Of a stretch of DNA of 64,000 nucleotides, positions 48,835 to 57,171 are shown one piece after another. The position numbers and the translations under genes are program-made. The notes under the pieces were generated by a model. It searched no databases. It was not told the origin of the DNA and was given only the letters and a program-made list of their open reading frames with translations. This stretch comes from Apilactobacillus zhangqiuensis (lineage in GTDB: Bacteria; Bacillota; Bacilli; Lactobacillales; Lactobacillaceae), in the NCBI RefSeq assembly GCF_019656215.1, contig NZ_BPLK01000001.1, forward strand, positions 62,001-126,000. The letters run 5' to 3'. Position 1 is the first letter of the stretch; each line of letters starts with the position of its first letter.

Positions 48835-49836
48835 TTAGTCAGAAACTTTAACAACACATTTACCAGTTAGGTTTGAAGTACCGTTTAGGACACTTTCAAC
48901 GTCTTCTAGTGAGATGATGTTGTCAATAATCTTTTCAACATTAACTTTACCACTTTGTAGTAGGGCAATAGCATCTTCGAATGAGTTAGGGTTGATGAAT
49001 GCACCTTGGATAGTTAATTGTTTCTTGAATACTTCGTAAGTGTTCATGCTGAATTTTTGATCTGGAGCACCAACACCGAACATCAATACTTGAGCACCCT
49101 TAACAGTTGCTTCGATTGCTTGTTCTTGAGTAGCTGGTTGACCAACGGCTTCAATAACAACGTCGTATTCGGCTGGAATTTCTTCCTTAGTAGTGTTGAT
49201 AACACGGTCGATGTTTAGCTTTTCTTTTTCAGCAGCTAATTTGTCATCATGACGACCAGTTAAGTCAACTTCTTTAACACCGTATGAACGTAGTAATTGT
49301 GCAAAGATTAGACCCATGTAACCATCACCAATAACTAGAGCTTTTTGGTAAGGTTTGATGTTTAATAAGTCCATACCGTGAACGGCACATGAGATTGGTT
49401 CACAAGTAGCAGCTGACTTCAAGTCAACGTTGTCTGGTAACTTGTAAACAACTTGAGTTGGGGCAGTGAAGTATTCTTCTAGGCCACCATTTCTAGTAAC
49501 ACCAACGGCTGATAGGTTGTCACATAGTTCTGGACGAGCTGTACGACAGTAGTTACATTTACCACAGTAGATGTTAGGGTCAACAGTTACACGGTCACCA
49601 ACTTTGTAGTCAGTAACGTCTGAACCAACAGCTGAGATAACACCTGAGTTTTCGTGACCTAATACGATTGGAGGAACAGCGTCAGCTGAACCTGGTAGAC
49701 CATTGTATAGTGCGTAGTCAGTACCACAGATACCAGCGTATTTAGCGTTGATAACAACTTCATTTGCCTTTGGTTCTGGCATTTCAGTGTTTTGGATTTC
49801 TAATTGTTTCTTGCCTGTTAAAACTAATGCTTTCAT
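48835..49836 (-). CDS. Zinc-dependent medium-chain alcohol/polyol dehydrogenase
   Basis: The 333-residue MDR-family enzyme has a catalytic zinc site (GICGTD and GHENSG), a structural zinc site (CGKCNYCRTARPELC), and a Rossmann fold (VIGDGYMGLIFAQLLRSYG). The residue set fits sorbitol/ketose-reductase, threonine- or butanediol-dehydrogenase relatives; the exact substrate is open. First gene of a two-gene operon with the VOC protein. Start ATG 49836 follows GGAAAGG. Confidence 0.85.
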   Translation of the reverse strand: MKALVLTGKKQLEIQNTEMPEPKANEVVINAKYAGICGTDYALYNGLPGSADAVPPIVLGHENSGVISAVGSDVTDYKVGDRVTVDPNIYCGKCNYCRTARPELCDNLSAVGVTRNGGLEEYFTAPTQVVYKLPDNVDLKSAATCEPISCAVHGMDLLNIKPYQKALVIGDGYMGLIFAQLLRSYGVKEVDLTGRHDDKLAAEKEKLNIDRVINTTKEEIPAEYDVVIEAVGQPATQEQAIEATVKGAQVLMFGVGAPDQKFSMNTYEVFKKQLTIQGAFINPNSFEDAIALLQSGKVNVEKIIDNIISLEDVESVLNGTSNLTGKCVVKVSD

Positions 49837-50002
49837 AATTCAAGATCCTTTCCAAATTGAATTTTAAGTATTATTTTTTTACGAAGTCGTGAATTAATTA
49901 AGACTTTCACAAACTTACAAGTATTATAATAACTCATTTTTAAAAAAATGAAAGTGTTTTGATGAAATTTAATTCTTAAGTTTATATAAAATGCACGAAA
50001 AA

Positions 50003-50040
50003 ACAGCGTATAACGTTGATATAATAACGTTATACGCTGT
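50003..50040 (-). terminator. Terminator after the fructokinase
   Basis: A perfect 15-bp inverted repeat, ACAGCGTATAACGTT with its complement and an 8-base loop, followed by six Us on the minus strand. Confidence 0.88.
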
Positions 50041-50098
50041 GTAACTTTTTTTATAAAAATATTTGATCAATTCAATTTTAGATTGTGTAAACCTGAAC

Positions 50099-50983
50099 TT
50101 ATTTAACTTGTTGCTTAATTAAGGCATCCGCCAAAGCAAAGTTTCCGTAAGTCGCAGAACCATTTCCATCAAGGGTTGGAGTTGAAATATATTCTTCTAG
50201 GTTTTTAATGTCTATATAGCCATTTAATAGCTTAGAAAATTCAAATCTAACCTTTTTGAGAAATTTTTCACTAACTACCCCACCACCAAAAATAATTTTA
50301 GCGGGTCTGAATGTTAGTGTAGTTTGTAAGGCTGCTTGAGCCACGTAGTAGGCCATGATATCCCAAACGTGATTAGTTTGAGCAACTTCTTGACCCTTTA
50401 CACCTAAACGAGCTTCAAAGGTAGGTCCACTGACTAGTCCTTCAAGACAGTCCTTGTGGTATGGGCAGATTCCATCGAAATCGAGATCGTCTTCGTGACG
50501 TTTTAATTTCACGTGACCCATTTCAGGATGACCCATGTCTCCTACGAACTGACCGTTAATGATAATTCCGGCACCGACACCAGTACCGATAGTGTAATAG
50601 ACCAAAGAATCTAATGTTTGGCCACTATTTTTTAGATTAACGTATTCACCGAACACTGATCCATTAACGTCAGTTGTCCAATACATTGGAATGTCGAATT
50701 CCTCTTTAAATACTCCCAAAAAGTTTTCATTTGACCAGCCAAGTTTGGGAGTTTCGGTAATGTAACCGTACTTGGTGGAATCTTTTCTAATTTCAATTGG
50801 GCCGAATGATGAAATACTTAGTGCGGCTAAATCTTCAAATTGTTTGAAGAAGTCGATAGCCTTACTAAATGTTTCAGCAGGGGTAGTGGTAGGAATTACT
50901 AAACTATCTAACACTTGGTAGTCAGTGTTACCCACAGCACAAACAAACTTTGTGCCTCCAGCCTCTATGCTTCCCAGTAACAT
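50099..50983 (-). CDS. scrK: ROK-family fructokinase
   Basis: The 294-residue sugar kinase opens GSIEAGGTKFVCAVG (phosphate-binding loop) and carries the ROK zinc motif HPEMGHVKLKRHEDD...CPYHKDCLEG. This matches the fructokinase branch (YdhR/ScrK), which converts fructose to fructose 6-phosphate. Start ATG 50983 follows AAGGAG. Alone on its transcript; a polyol-type dehydrogenase gene follows downstream, consistent with fructose/polyol use. Confidence 0.88.
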   Translation of the reverse strand: MLLGSIEAGGTKFVCAVGNTDYQVLDSLVIPTTTPAETFSKAIDFFKQFEDLAALSISSFGPIEIRKDSTKYGYITETPKLGWSNENFLGVFKEEFDIPMYWTTDVNGSVFGEYVNLKNSGQTLDSLVYYTIGTGVGAGIIINGQFVGDMGHPEMGHVKLKRHEDDLDFDGICPYHKDCLEGLVSGPTFEARLGVKGQEVAQTNHVWDIMAYYVAQAALQTTLTFRPAKIIFGGGVVSEKFLKKVRFEFSKLLNGYIDIKNLEEYISTPTLDGNGSATYGNFALADALIKQQVK

Positions 50984-51163
50984 AAAGTTATTGCTCCTTA
51001 TTTATATCTTCTTATCTTATCTATAAATCGGTTTTAAAATGTTTTAAAAGTTTTTTATCTAAGATTTTAAGTTTTGTTTCTAATGTTTTTTAATTTTAGT
51101 TATCACTCTCTAATTATGATAAGTTTTCACAGACTAAATGTCAAAGTAAAAATGCTAATTGGT

Positions 51164-51198
51164 ATAGTAAATATCTGACGTATGATAATATTTACTAT
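51164..51198 (+). promoter_or_regulatory. Inverted repeat upstream of the fluoride channel genes
   Basis: ATAGTAAATAT (51164-51174) and its exact complement (51188-51198), 35 bases before the gene start, could be an operator. I looked for a fluoride riboswitch (crcB motif) in 50,984-51,232 and saw none. Nothing else notable is in this gap. Confidence 0.4.
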
Positions 51199-51232
51199 TA
51201 TGAATGTTTATAAATAGAAAGGGTAATTTTAG

Positions 51233-51616
51233 ATGAGAAGAGTAATATACATATTCCTTTTAGCCTTTATTGGCGGTCTTTTGCGTGGGTACTTCACGAT
51301 TTTAGCTGGTGATGATCATTTTATAGCAACCATCATAATTAACTTAATTGGTGCGTTTGTCTTAGCGTTTATTACTGGTGCACTTCCTTATTTAATTGAG
51401 GTATCTAATGATTTGATGACTGGACTAAGCATTGGCTTAGTTGGTGGGTTTACCACTTTTTCAACATTTTCATTCGACAGTATCAATTTATTTTTAAACC
51501 ACAAAATTGGTATAGGTCTTTTATATGTATTAGTGAGTCTAATCGGAGGTTTAATATTAGCTCAGATTGGAACTAAATTAGGCCAAAACTTTGAAAATAA
51601 GGAGGATCAACTATGA
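51233..51616 (+). CDS. crcB: Fluoride ion channel subunit CrcB, copy 1
   Basis: The 127-residue four-helix protein is a Fluc/CrcB fluoride exporter subunit. Motifs: GGLLRGYFTI, the pore helix IIINLIGAFVLAF with the conserved Asn, and VGGFTTFSTFSFD with the Phe/Thr-Phe-Ser-Thr break. Gram-positive bacteria often need two different subunits; the partner gene overlaps by four bases (ATGA). Start ATG 51233 follows AGAAAGGG. Confidence 0.92.
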   Translation: MRRVIYIFLLAFIGGLLRGYFTILAGDDHFIATIIINLIGAFVLAFITGALPYLIEVSNDLMTGLSIGLVGGFTTFSTFSFDSINLFLNHKIGIGLLYVLVSLIGGLILAQIGTKLGQNFENKEDQL

Positions 51617-51963
51617 TTGAGAGCGTTTTAATCGTGGGTTTTGGTGCCGCAGTTGGTTCTCTAATCCGCTATGGGGTCACCAATGGATTAAAGAAGGTGT
51701 TTTCATCAACATCTTTTCCAGTGGCAACTTTCTTCATCAATATCACCGGATCATTTCTGTTAGGATTGGTTAATGGTCAACTACCTAAGAATACGTTTAT
51801 TCTTGCTTTTTCCATAGCAATTCTAGGTGGATACACCACCTTTTCTACCTATATGAATGAAACGGTACAATTAGGTACAAAGAAAAAGATGATGGCATAT
51901 TCTTATTATGTATTAAGTGCTTTGATTGGAATATCTATGGCATTTTTGGGATATGTTATTTAA
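51613..51963 (+). CDS. crcB: Fluoride ion channel subunit CrcB, copy 2
   Basis: The 116-residue partner subunit has GAAVGSLIRYGVTN, FFINITGSFLLGLVNG and GGYTTFSTYMNE. With copy 1 it probably forms a dual-topology heterodimer that lets toxic fluoride leave the cell. Start ATG 51613 follows AAGGAGG inside the end of copy 1. Confidence 0.92.
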   Translation: MIESVLIVGFGAAVGSLIRYGVTNGLKKVFSSTSFPVATFFINITGSFLLGLVNGQLPKNTFILAFSIAILGGYTTFSTYMNETVQLGTKKKMMAYSYYVLSALIGISMAFLGYVI

Positions 51964-51970
51964 AACATAT

Positions 51971-51998
51971 AAGCCATAAAGCAAAAGCTTTATGGCTT
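51971..51998. terminator. Bidirectional terminator
   Basis: AAGCCATAAAGC/GCTTTATGGCTT stem with AAAA loop. Confidence 0.88.
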
Positions 51999-52006
51999 TT
52001 TATGTT

Positions 52007-52495
52007 TTATCTATTAGTTAGTCTTCTAAGAATAAATGATAATTTGTTATACGCAAAATCATCATGTAGAGGATCCCAGGTGCATTGCAAATGATCAAAT
52101 TGTTTTAATAAACATTGCAATCGCATCATAAGCTCTATTTTTTCAATTTTATTATCGTCATCGGTTTTCCACCCATTTTTTTCCCAGGATGATAAGCATC
52201 CTAAACGAATGATTTTAGCAATATTTTCTTCCATGATGTGAACATGTATATTCTCGTGTTGCCATCCTTTGAATAATAGATCTTCTAAACCGTCTATTAT
52301 TCCTAGCAGTTCTAGTCGATTATCTGTTAGAACATCCTGTTTGGTAGAAACGTGATAGAAAGTATCGTCTTTAAGGATAAGAAATACCCATACGGCAGTA
52401 CTAGTTAGTGGAGGATCTTTGAAACAATCGTTATCATAGTAAACGCCATTAGCATACAGCCTAATATTGTAATCAGCTTCGTTGAATTCTGACAT
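52007..52495 (-). CDS. RNase HI-like protein with altered active site
   Basis: The 162-residue protein follows the RNase HI fold: first strands (NIRLYANGVYYDND), TDNRLELLGIIDGLEDL (cf. TNNRMELMAAIxALEAL), IHVHIMEENIAKII, the basic-protrusion-like WEKNGWKTDDDNKIEK and a C-terminal WDPLHDDFAYNKLSF. Mapped to E. coli RNase HI, only Glu48 is kept (Glu62 here); Asp10 is Asn16, Asp70 is Glu89 and Asp134 is Asn150. It may be inactive, bind RNA/DNA hybrids, or have a new role. Start ATG 52495 follows CGAGGTG. Confidence 0.7.
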   Translation of the reverse strand: MSEFNEADYNIRLYANGVYYDNDCFKDPPLTSTAVWVFLILKDDTFYHVSTKQDVLTDNRLELLGIIDGLEDLLFKGWQHENIHVHIMEENIAKIIRLGCLSSWEKNGWKTDDDNKIEKIELMMRLQCLLKQFDHLQCTWDPLHDDFAYNKLSFILRRLTNR

Positions 52496-52960
52496 AAAGT
52501 ATCACCTCGATAGATAATAAATAACACCGATATTACATCGGTGTTATTGTTCTTATTGTTGATAAAATAGAGAGGAGTGTTCATAAATGGTGTTATATTC
52601 ATAGACTTAGGGTTTGTTGTTTTATCAACAATTGAATTCTAACACCGTTATCAAGGATTAGTTTTAAATGTTATATAAACAAATTCAACTAAAGTTATAC
52701 TTTTATTATATGATTAATAGACAAATCTCCTTATTGTTAGCATTATTCTTATTTATTTTATAAAAAAATATAATCAAAAAAATAAATAAAAAATGAAAAA
52801 ATATATGAAATTTTTACTATGACAATGTTTGGGTGTTTTTCAAAATATTAATGTTTTTCAACTTTTAATGAGTTTGTTAAATGACCTTAAGGTAAGTGGA
52901 TTACAATTTTCAATGTAGATGATTATTTATCTACATTATTTTTTTGAAAGAGATGATTTA
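52496..52960. other. 465-base gene-poor stretch with nested inverted repeats
   Basis: A hairpin AATAACACCGAT/ATCGGTGTTATT lies at 52519-52549. TTGTTGATAAAA (52556-52567) and its complement TTTTATCAACAA (52620-52631) form a 12-bp inverted repeat, and GGTGTTA (52589-) can pair with TAACACC (52641-). From about 52,650 to 52,960 the sequence is very AT-rich with no feature I can name. Confidence 0.5.
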
Positions 52961-53413
52961 ATGCAAAATATTATTGATGTTCTTTCCTCGATGGAAGCTG
53001 ATGAGCAAAAAATTGAGGATAATTATGAAAAATATAGAGATTATGTTGTTACACAAAAATATGTTCCGGATATTAATAATCAAAATAATTTGATTTGTTT
53101 AGCTAATGTTATTCAAAATATTTTTAAAACTATCCAAATGAGCCTGCCTAATGCTGATTATATAAAAATATATTGTCGAAATAATATCAATGTTTTGATT
53201 TCATTTAATTACAAAGAGGTACAATTTGATTTTTCTCTGAATAAAACAAATGAAATCAGTTTTAGATCATACTCGATTCCACTAAAAAAACATCGAAGGG
53301 GTCATAAACTCTTAACAAAAGAAGTTAATTCAATCAATTCTCAAAATTTTAAAGAAATTGGATATTTTATTCGTCCAATAATAGAATATATAAATTATCG
53401 AAACGAATTATAA
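52961..53413 (+). CDS. AT-rich orphan gene, unknown function
   Basis: The 150-residue cytoplasmic protein starts MQNIIDVLSSMEADEQKIED; I prefer ATG 52961, since the region before it encodes an unlikely hydrophobic extension. Codon choice (many ATA, AAT, TTT) is more AT-rich than in neighbouring genes, suggesting horizontal acquisition. The binding site (GAAAGAGATGA) is weak. No family recognised. It has a good terminator. Confidence 0.5.
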   Translation: MQNIIDVLSSMEADEQKIEDNYEKYRDYVVTQKYVPDINNQNNLICLANVIQNIFKTIQMSLPNADYIKIYCRNNINVLISFNYKEVQFDFSLNKTNEISFRSYSIPLKKHRRGHKLLTKEVNSINSQNFKEIGYFIRPIIEYINYRNEL

Positions 53414-53422
53414 ATAAACACA

Positions 53423-53450
53423 AAAAAAGACCTTATCAAAGGTCTTTTTT
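53423..53450. terminator. Bidirectional terminator
   Basis: AAAAAAGACCTT/AAGGTCTTTTTT stem with ATCA loop. Confidence 0.92.
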
Positions 53451-53460
53451 ATTTGCCTTA

Positions 53461-54771
53461 TTATTCGTTTAATAGCCAGAAGAAGATGATGAAGATTACT
53501 CCTAGCACGTACATTAGTGGGTGAACTTCTTTTCCTCGTTTAGCAGCTAACATTGAGATTGGGTATACAATGAAACCTAAAGCAATACCATCTGAGATAC
53601 TGTAAGTAAGTGGCATACCTAATACAATCAAGAATGATGGAGCAGCTAATTCGAACTTGTCCCAGTGAATATCACGTAGGGCGTTAGCCATTAGAATACC
53701 GATAACGATTAATGCAGGAGCAGTAACTTGATCGGTAATGACACCAAGTAGTGGTGAGAAGAATGTTCCTAGTAAGAAAAAGAAACCAGTAACGATTACT
53801 GTGAAACCAGAACGACCACCAACGGCGATACCTGCTGATGATTCAACGAAGGCACCCATTGGAGATGAACCTAGTAGAGAACCACCAACCATTGAAAGTG
53901 AGTCAGCACTTAGTGCACGACCAATACGTGGAATCTTGTTGTCTTTGATGAAACCAGCTTGTTTAGCTAAACCGACTAGAGTACCAGTGGTATCGAAGAA
54001 AGTAACTAATAAAAAGGTAAATACAACAATCCATAGTTGTAATGTGTTGATATCAGTAACGTGTGAAATTGCAGTTAAGAAAATTGGTTTGATACTTGGC
54101 ACGCTTGAAACTATATGAGTTGGTAAAGCGATTAATCCAGTACACATACCTAAGATGGTAGTAGCAACCATACTAATGAAAATAGCTGCAGGAACACGAG
54201 CGCTCATTAATACAACGGTTAGGATTAAACCAAAAATAGTTAACCAAGTACTACCAACGTGAAGTGATCCAAGAGTTACTAGAGTTGATTTGTCAGCAAC
54301 AACTAGACCACCTTGATTTAAACCAAGAAAGGCAATGAATAGACCAATACCACCGGCAATGGCGCTCTTTAGATCAGCAGGAATTGCGTCGATGATTGTT
54401 TCTCTTAGCTTAAACGCTGTTAAAATCATGAAAATAATAGCTGCGATAAATGTACCAGCTAGCGCTGTTTGCCAAGGAACTTTCATACCCACACAGACTG
54501 AGTAGGCGAAGAAAGCATTAGTACCCAAACTGGTAGATAAAGCGATTGGGTAGTTAGCGATGATTCCCATTAAGAAACATCCAAGAGCAGTTGCAAGAGC
54601 AGTTGCAGTGAACATGGCACCCTTATCGATACCTGAAGCACTCATAACGTTTGGGTTTACGAATAGAATGTAAACCATTGAAACGAAGGTAGTTAAACCA
54701 GCGATGAATTCAGTACGGTAGTTAGTACCTAGTTCATCAAAATGAAAGAAATTAGCAATTCCCTTTAACAT
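53461..54771 (-). CDS. NCS2-family purine (guanine/hypoxanthine-type) permease
   Basis: The 436-residue permease of the AzgA/PbuG group has about 13 helices. It shows the opening TNYRTEFIAGLTTFVSMVYI, TALATALGCFLMGI and GTNAFFAYSVC blocks, and FDTTGTLVGLAKQAGF. It imports purine bases with protons. Start ATG 54771 follows AAAGGAG. Two CGAAC-containing sequences upstream (54783-54798 and 54846-54862) faintly resemble PurR boxes; no purine riboswitch was seen. Confidence 0.9.
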   Translation of the reverse strand: MLKGIANFFHFDELGTNYRTEFIAGLTTFVSMVYILFVNPNVMSASGIDKGAMFTATALATALGCFLMGIIANYPIALSTSLGTNAFFAYSVCVGMKVPWQTALAGTFIAAIIFMILTAFKLRETIIDAIPADLKSAIAGGIGLFIAFLGLNQGGLVVADKSTLVTLGSLHVGSTWLTIFGLILTVVLMSARVPAAIFISMVATTILGMCTGLIALPTHIVSSVPSIKPIFLTAISHVTDINTLQLWIVVFTFLLVTFFDTTGTLVGLAKQAGFIKDNKIPRIGRALSADSLSMVGGSLLGSSPMGAFVESSAGIAVGGRSGFTVIVTGFFFLLGTFFSPLLGVITDQVTAPALIVIGILMANALRDIHWDKFELAAPSFLIVLGMPLTYSISDGIALGFIVYPISMLAAKRGKEVHPLMYVLGVIFIIFFWLLNE

Positions 54772-54903
54772 GAAACATTCTCCTTTAATGTTCGTATTTA
54801 TTAATATTATACGTATATATTACCATAATTAGAACTTAAGTCCACTAAAAAGCGAACTATTTTAGACAAATTTAAACGAAAATTGACGTTTTATGATAAA
54901 AAA

Positions 54904-54938
54904 ACTCCAATGTTGGAGTAAAATCCGAACATTGGAGT
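54904..54938 (-). terminator. Terminator after the aldo/keto reductase
   Basis: Perfect 11-bp stem ACTCCAATGTT/AACATTGGAGT with a 13-base loop, followed by a seven-U run on the minus strand. Confidence 0.85.
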
Positions 54939-54947
54939 TAAAATCGA

Positions 54948-55880
54948 TTAGATGTTTCTAAAGTCATTATCAATTTGTGCATATTCTTCGTCACTTAGTT
55001 CAACGTTCAATGCCTTCGCATTGCTTTCAACTTGTTCTGGACGCTTTGCACCAGGGATAACAACAGTAACGTCTGGGTTCTTGATGTACCATGCTAATAC
55101 TAATTGAGCAGTGGTAATGCCATGCTTGTCAGCAAGTGGCTTTAGGTTGTTAACTTTTTCAACGATCTTTTTGAAACGTTCACCGGTGAAGTCGGGGTTT
55201 CCGTGTCTGATATCATTTTCAGGGAAGTCGACAACTTCTGAGTATTTACCAGTTAATAGACCAGATGCTAATGGGAAGAATGGTACGAATGAAATGTTGT
55301 TTTCGCGTAAGTAATCGAACATTTCAGTTTCGGCATCACGGTGTAATAGACTGTATTGATCTTCAACAACATCAACTAAGCCGTCTTTGTTAGCTTCCTT
55401 GATTTGATCTAGTGAGAAGTTTGAAACACCGATAGCCTTAATCTTACCTTCTTGCTTCATTTCGTTTAATGCAGCAACCGCTTCATCCTTTGGAGTTTGG
55501 TCGTCTGGGAAGTGAATGTAGAAGATATCGATGTAGTCAGTTTGTAGACGTTTCAATGCATCATCTACTGATTTCTTTAAGAATTGTGGGTTATTGTTAA
55601 TTTTTACATCGCCGTCTGATGTGTCTTGAGCGGCCTTTGTAGCAATAACGAACTTGCTTCTGTCGTATCCCTTAATGGCTTGACCAATTAGTTCTTCTGA
55701 ATGGCCCATACCGTATGCAAATGCAGTATCTAATAGGGTGATTCCAGAATCTAGACCGGTCTTTACGATTTGAATACCAGTTTCATCTTTTAAGTTTGGG
55801 AATAAGTTGTTACCACCAACCGCATTGGTTCCTAAACCAAGTGGGGTTGATTCTACGTTTGATTTACCAATTTTTACCAT
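54948..55880 (-). CDS. Aldo/keto reductase
   Basis: The 310-residue TIM-barrel oxidoreductase has the family signatures DTAFAYGMGHSEELIG (catalytic Tyr), a Lys in FVIATKAAQ, IDIFYIHFPD (His) and the NADPH site VVIPGAKRPEQVE. It reduces carbonyl compounds; substrate unknown. I choose ATG 55880 (MVKIGKSN), nine bases after GAGGAGG; the ATG at 55898 sits on the binding site. Confidence 0.9.
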   Translation of the reverse strand: MVKIGKSNVESTPLGLGTNAVGGNNLFPNLKDETGIQIVKTGLDSGITLLDTAFAYGMGHSEELIGQAIKGYDRSKFVIATKAAQDTSDGDVKINNNPQFLKKSVDDALKRLQTDYIDIFYIHFPDDQTPKDEAVAALNEMKQEGKIKAIGVSNFSLDQIKEANKDGLVDVVEDQYSLLHRDAETEMFDYLRENNISFVPFFPLASGLLTGKYSEVVDFPENDIRHGNPDFTGERFKKIVEKVNNLKPLADKHGITTAQLVLAWYIKNPDVTVVIPGAKRPEQVESNAKALNVELSDEEYAQIDNDFRNI

Positions 55881-56015
55881 GTAAAAAGGCCTCCTCAAAT
55901 TTTTTATACGTTCATACTAATTATGAACCCTAATCGCTGATTTTTAAACCATTTGGCGTTAACTTAGGCATTAATTTTTGATAAAATAAATTTAATGAAT
56001 GAAGGAGGGTTAACC

Positions 56016-56570
56016 ATGAAGAAGGTTTTGATTATTGGTAATTTTCATCAATTAGGCCAAAAGGTCTACGATAAATTATCAAATCAATATGAAGTAAACT
56101 TACTAGACGGCATCGATTTCGAGGATGTTAATGCTTATGCCGACAATTTGGCAGGTGTAAACGTTATCTATACATTCTTGGGACCACTTGATGTCGATTT
56201 ACAAATCGGTGCGGTCATCCAAGCATTGGACCGCGTTAACCCACCACTTGAACAGTTTATTATGTTATCAACAGCCGGTATCGATAATGAATTAACCGAA
56301 GAAGTGACTTATCCAGATGTGGATAATAATAAGGAATACTTGAATCAACAAAGATACGCCGTTAAGTTGGTGGACGAATACGAAATTCCATACACCATCC
56401 TAAGACCGGTCGAAATTGTTGATGAACAAACTGGTGAATTGGACGTAATTGATGAAGGAATCTCAATGCAATACGGTCGTGTTTCTGCAGATAATGTTGC
56501 AAACACTGCCGTGAAAGTAGTAGAATATCAACAATTTATCAATCAATCCATTGGATTAATCGAAAGATAA
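56016..56570 (+). CDS. Atypical SDR/NmrA-like NAD(P)-binding protein
   Basis: A 184-residue protein with a Rossmann opening (KKVLIIGNFHQLGQKVY), an acidic strand end (VNLLDGIDFED) and LSTAGIDNELTEEV and YTILRPVEIVDEQTGEL segments as in atypical short-chain dehydrogenases. The usual GxxGxxG is reduced, so it may be a sensor or weak reductase. I choose ATG 56016, directly after GAAGGAGGG. The next gene starts 14 bases later. Confidence 0.72.
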   Translation: MKKVLIIGNFHQLGQKVYDKLSNQYEVNLLDGIDFEDVNAYADNLAGVNVIYTFLGPLDVDLQIGAVIQALDRVNPPLEQFIMLSTAGIDNELTEEVTYPDVDNNKEYLNQQRYAVKLVDEYEIPYTILRPVEIVDEQTGELDVIDEGISMQYGRVSADNVANTAVKVVEYQQFINQSIGLIER

Positions 56571-56584
56571 GTGAGGTGCTTAAA

Positions 56585-56941
56585 ATGGCATTACAATTAA
56601 ACAAAGAACAATTGAAACAAATTAAACAACAACTAACTGACACTCAAAAGGAATCACACTTGGTAATCTTCAAGAGTGTTTCACCAAAATCAGGCGGTGA
56701 AATTAACATGATTACCAACTATGGAACTTTTGAAACTCTACAAAAGCAACGTCCAGAATTAAAGATGGAAATTGTTAGAGACATCGTTCCAGTTACCGAT
56801 AGTTTGGCATACTGGGCGGTCGCACAAGACACTGCCAGCCATTTACAACCAAATGATCCAAAGGCTGCTGAAGTGGCATTACAAGTGGAACAATACACTA
56901 ACGATGTTTTAGCAGATAACAAGTTGCCACAAAATAAATAA
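56585..56941 (+). CDS. Small cytoplasmic protein, unknown function
   Basis: A 118-residue protein beginning MALQLNKEQLKQIKQQLTDT, with helical ends and a central strand region; no family recognised. ATG 56585 follows GTGAGGTG; an in-frame GTG at 56576 lies inside the binding site. It forms an operon with the preceding SDR-like gene. A parS-like site follows four bases after the stop. Confidence 0.6.
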   Translation: MALQLNKEQLKQIKQQLTDTQKESHLVIFKSVSPKSGGEINMITNYGTFETLQKQRPELKMEIVRDIVPVTDSLAYWAVAQDTASHLQPNDPKAAEVALQVEQYTNDVLADNKLPQNK

Positions 56942-56944
56942 AGA

Positions 56945-56960
56945 TGTTTCACATGAAACG
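56945..56960 (+). promoter_or_regulatory. parS-like site 5
   Basis: TGTTTCACATGAAACG, two mismatches to the consensus; same core as sites 1, 2 and 4. Confidence 0.6.
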
Positions 56961-56991
56961 AAGCCACACCAATAAATGGTGTGGCTTTTTT
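56961..56991 (+). terminator. Terminator after the 118-residue protein
   Basis: AAGCCACACC/GGTGTGGCTT stem with AATAAAT loop and T-run. Confidence 0.9.
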
Positions 56992-57171
56992 GTATGATTC
57001 TACAAGTCGTATGTATAATGTTACAAATTCATCCAGATTTGCTTATTAAAATATCGATAAATGCTAGTATTATCAACAATTACATGGGATAAATTTAAAT
57101 TATGAATAATGGAAAAGCCATATTGGAGGCATTTCTATGCATGATAAAAATAAGAAAACGCCGATGGAACG

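Noticed and set aside
50984-51232. Fluoride riboswitch upstream of crcB
   Set aside because: I could not find the conserved crcB-motif elements; only an inverted repeat is present.
54765-54780. AACATGAAACAT at the start of the purine permease as a parS site
   Set aside because: Only one half-site resembles the consensus; the rest is coding sequence and ribosome-binding region.
54772-54947. Purine riboswitch upstream of the NCS2 permease
   Set aside because: The conserved loop sequences of the purine aptamer are absent; only weak PurR-box-like CGAAC words occur.
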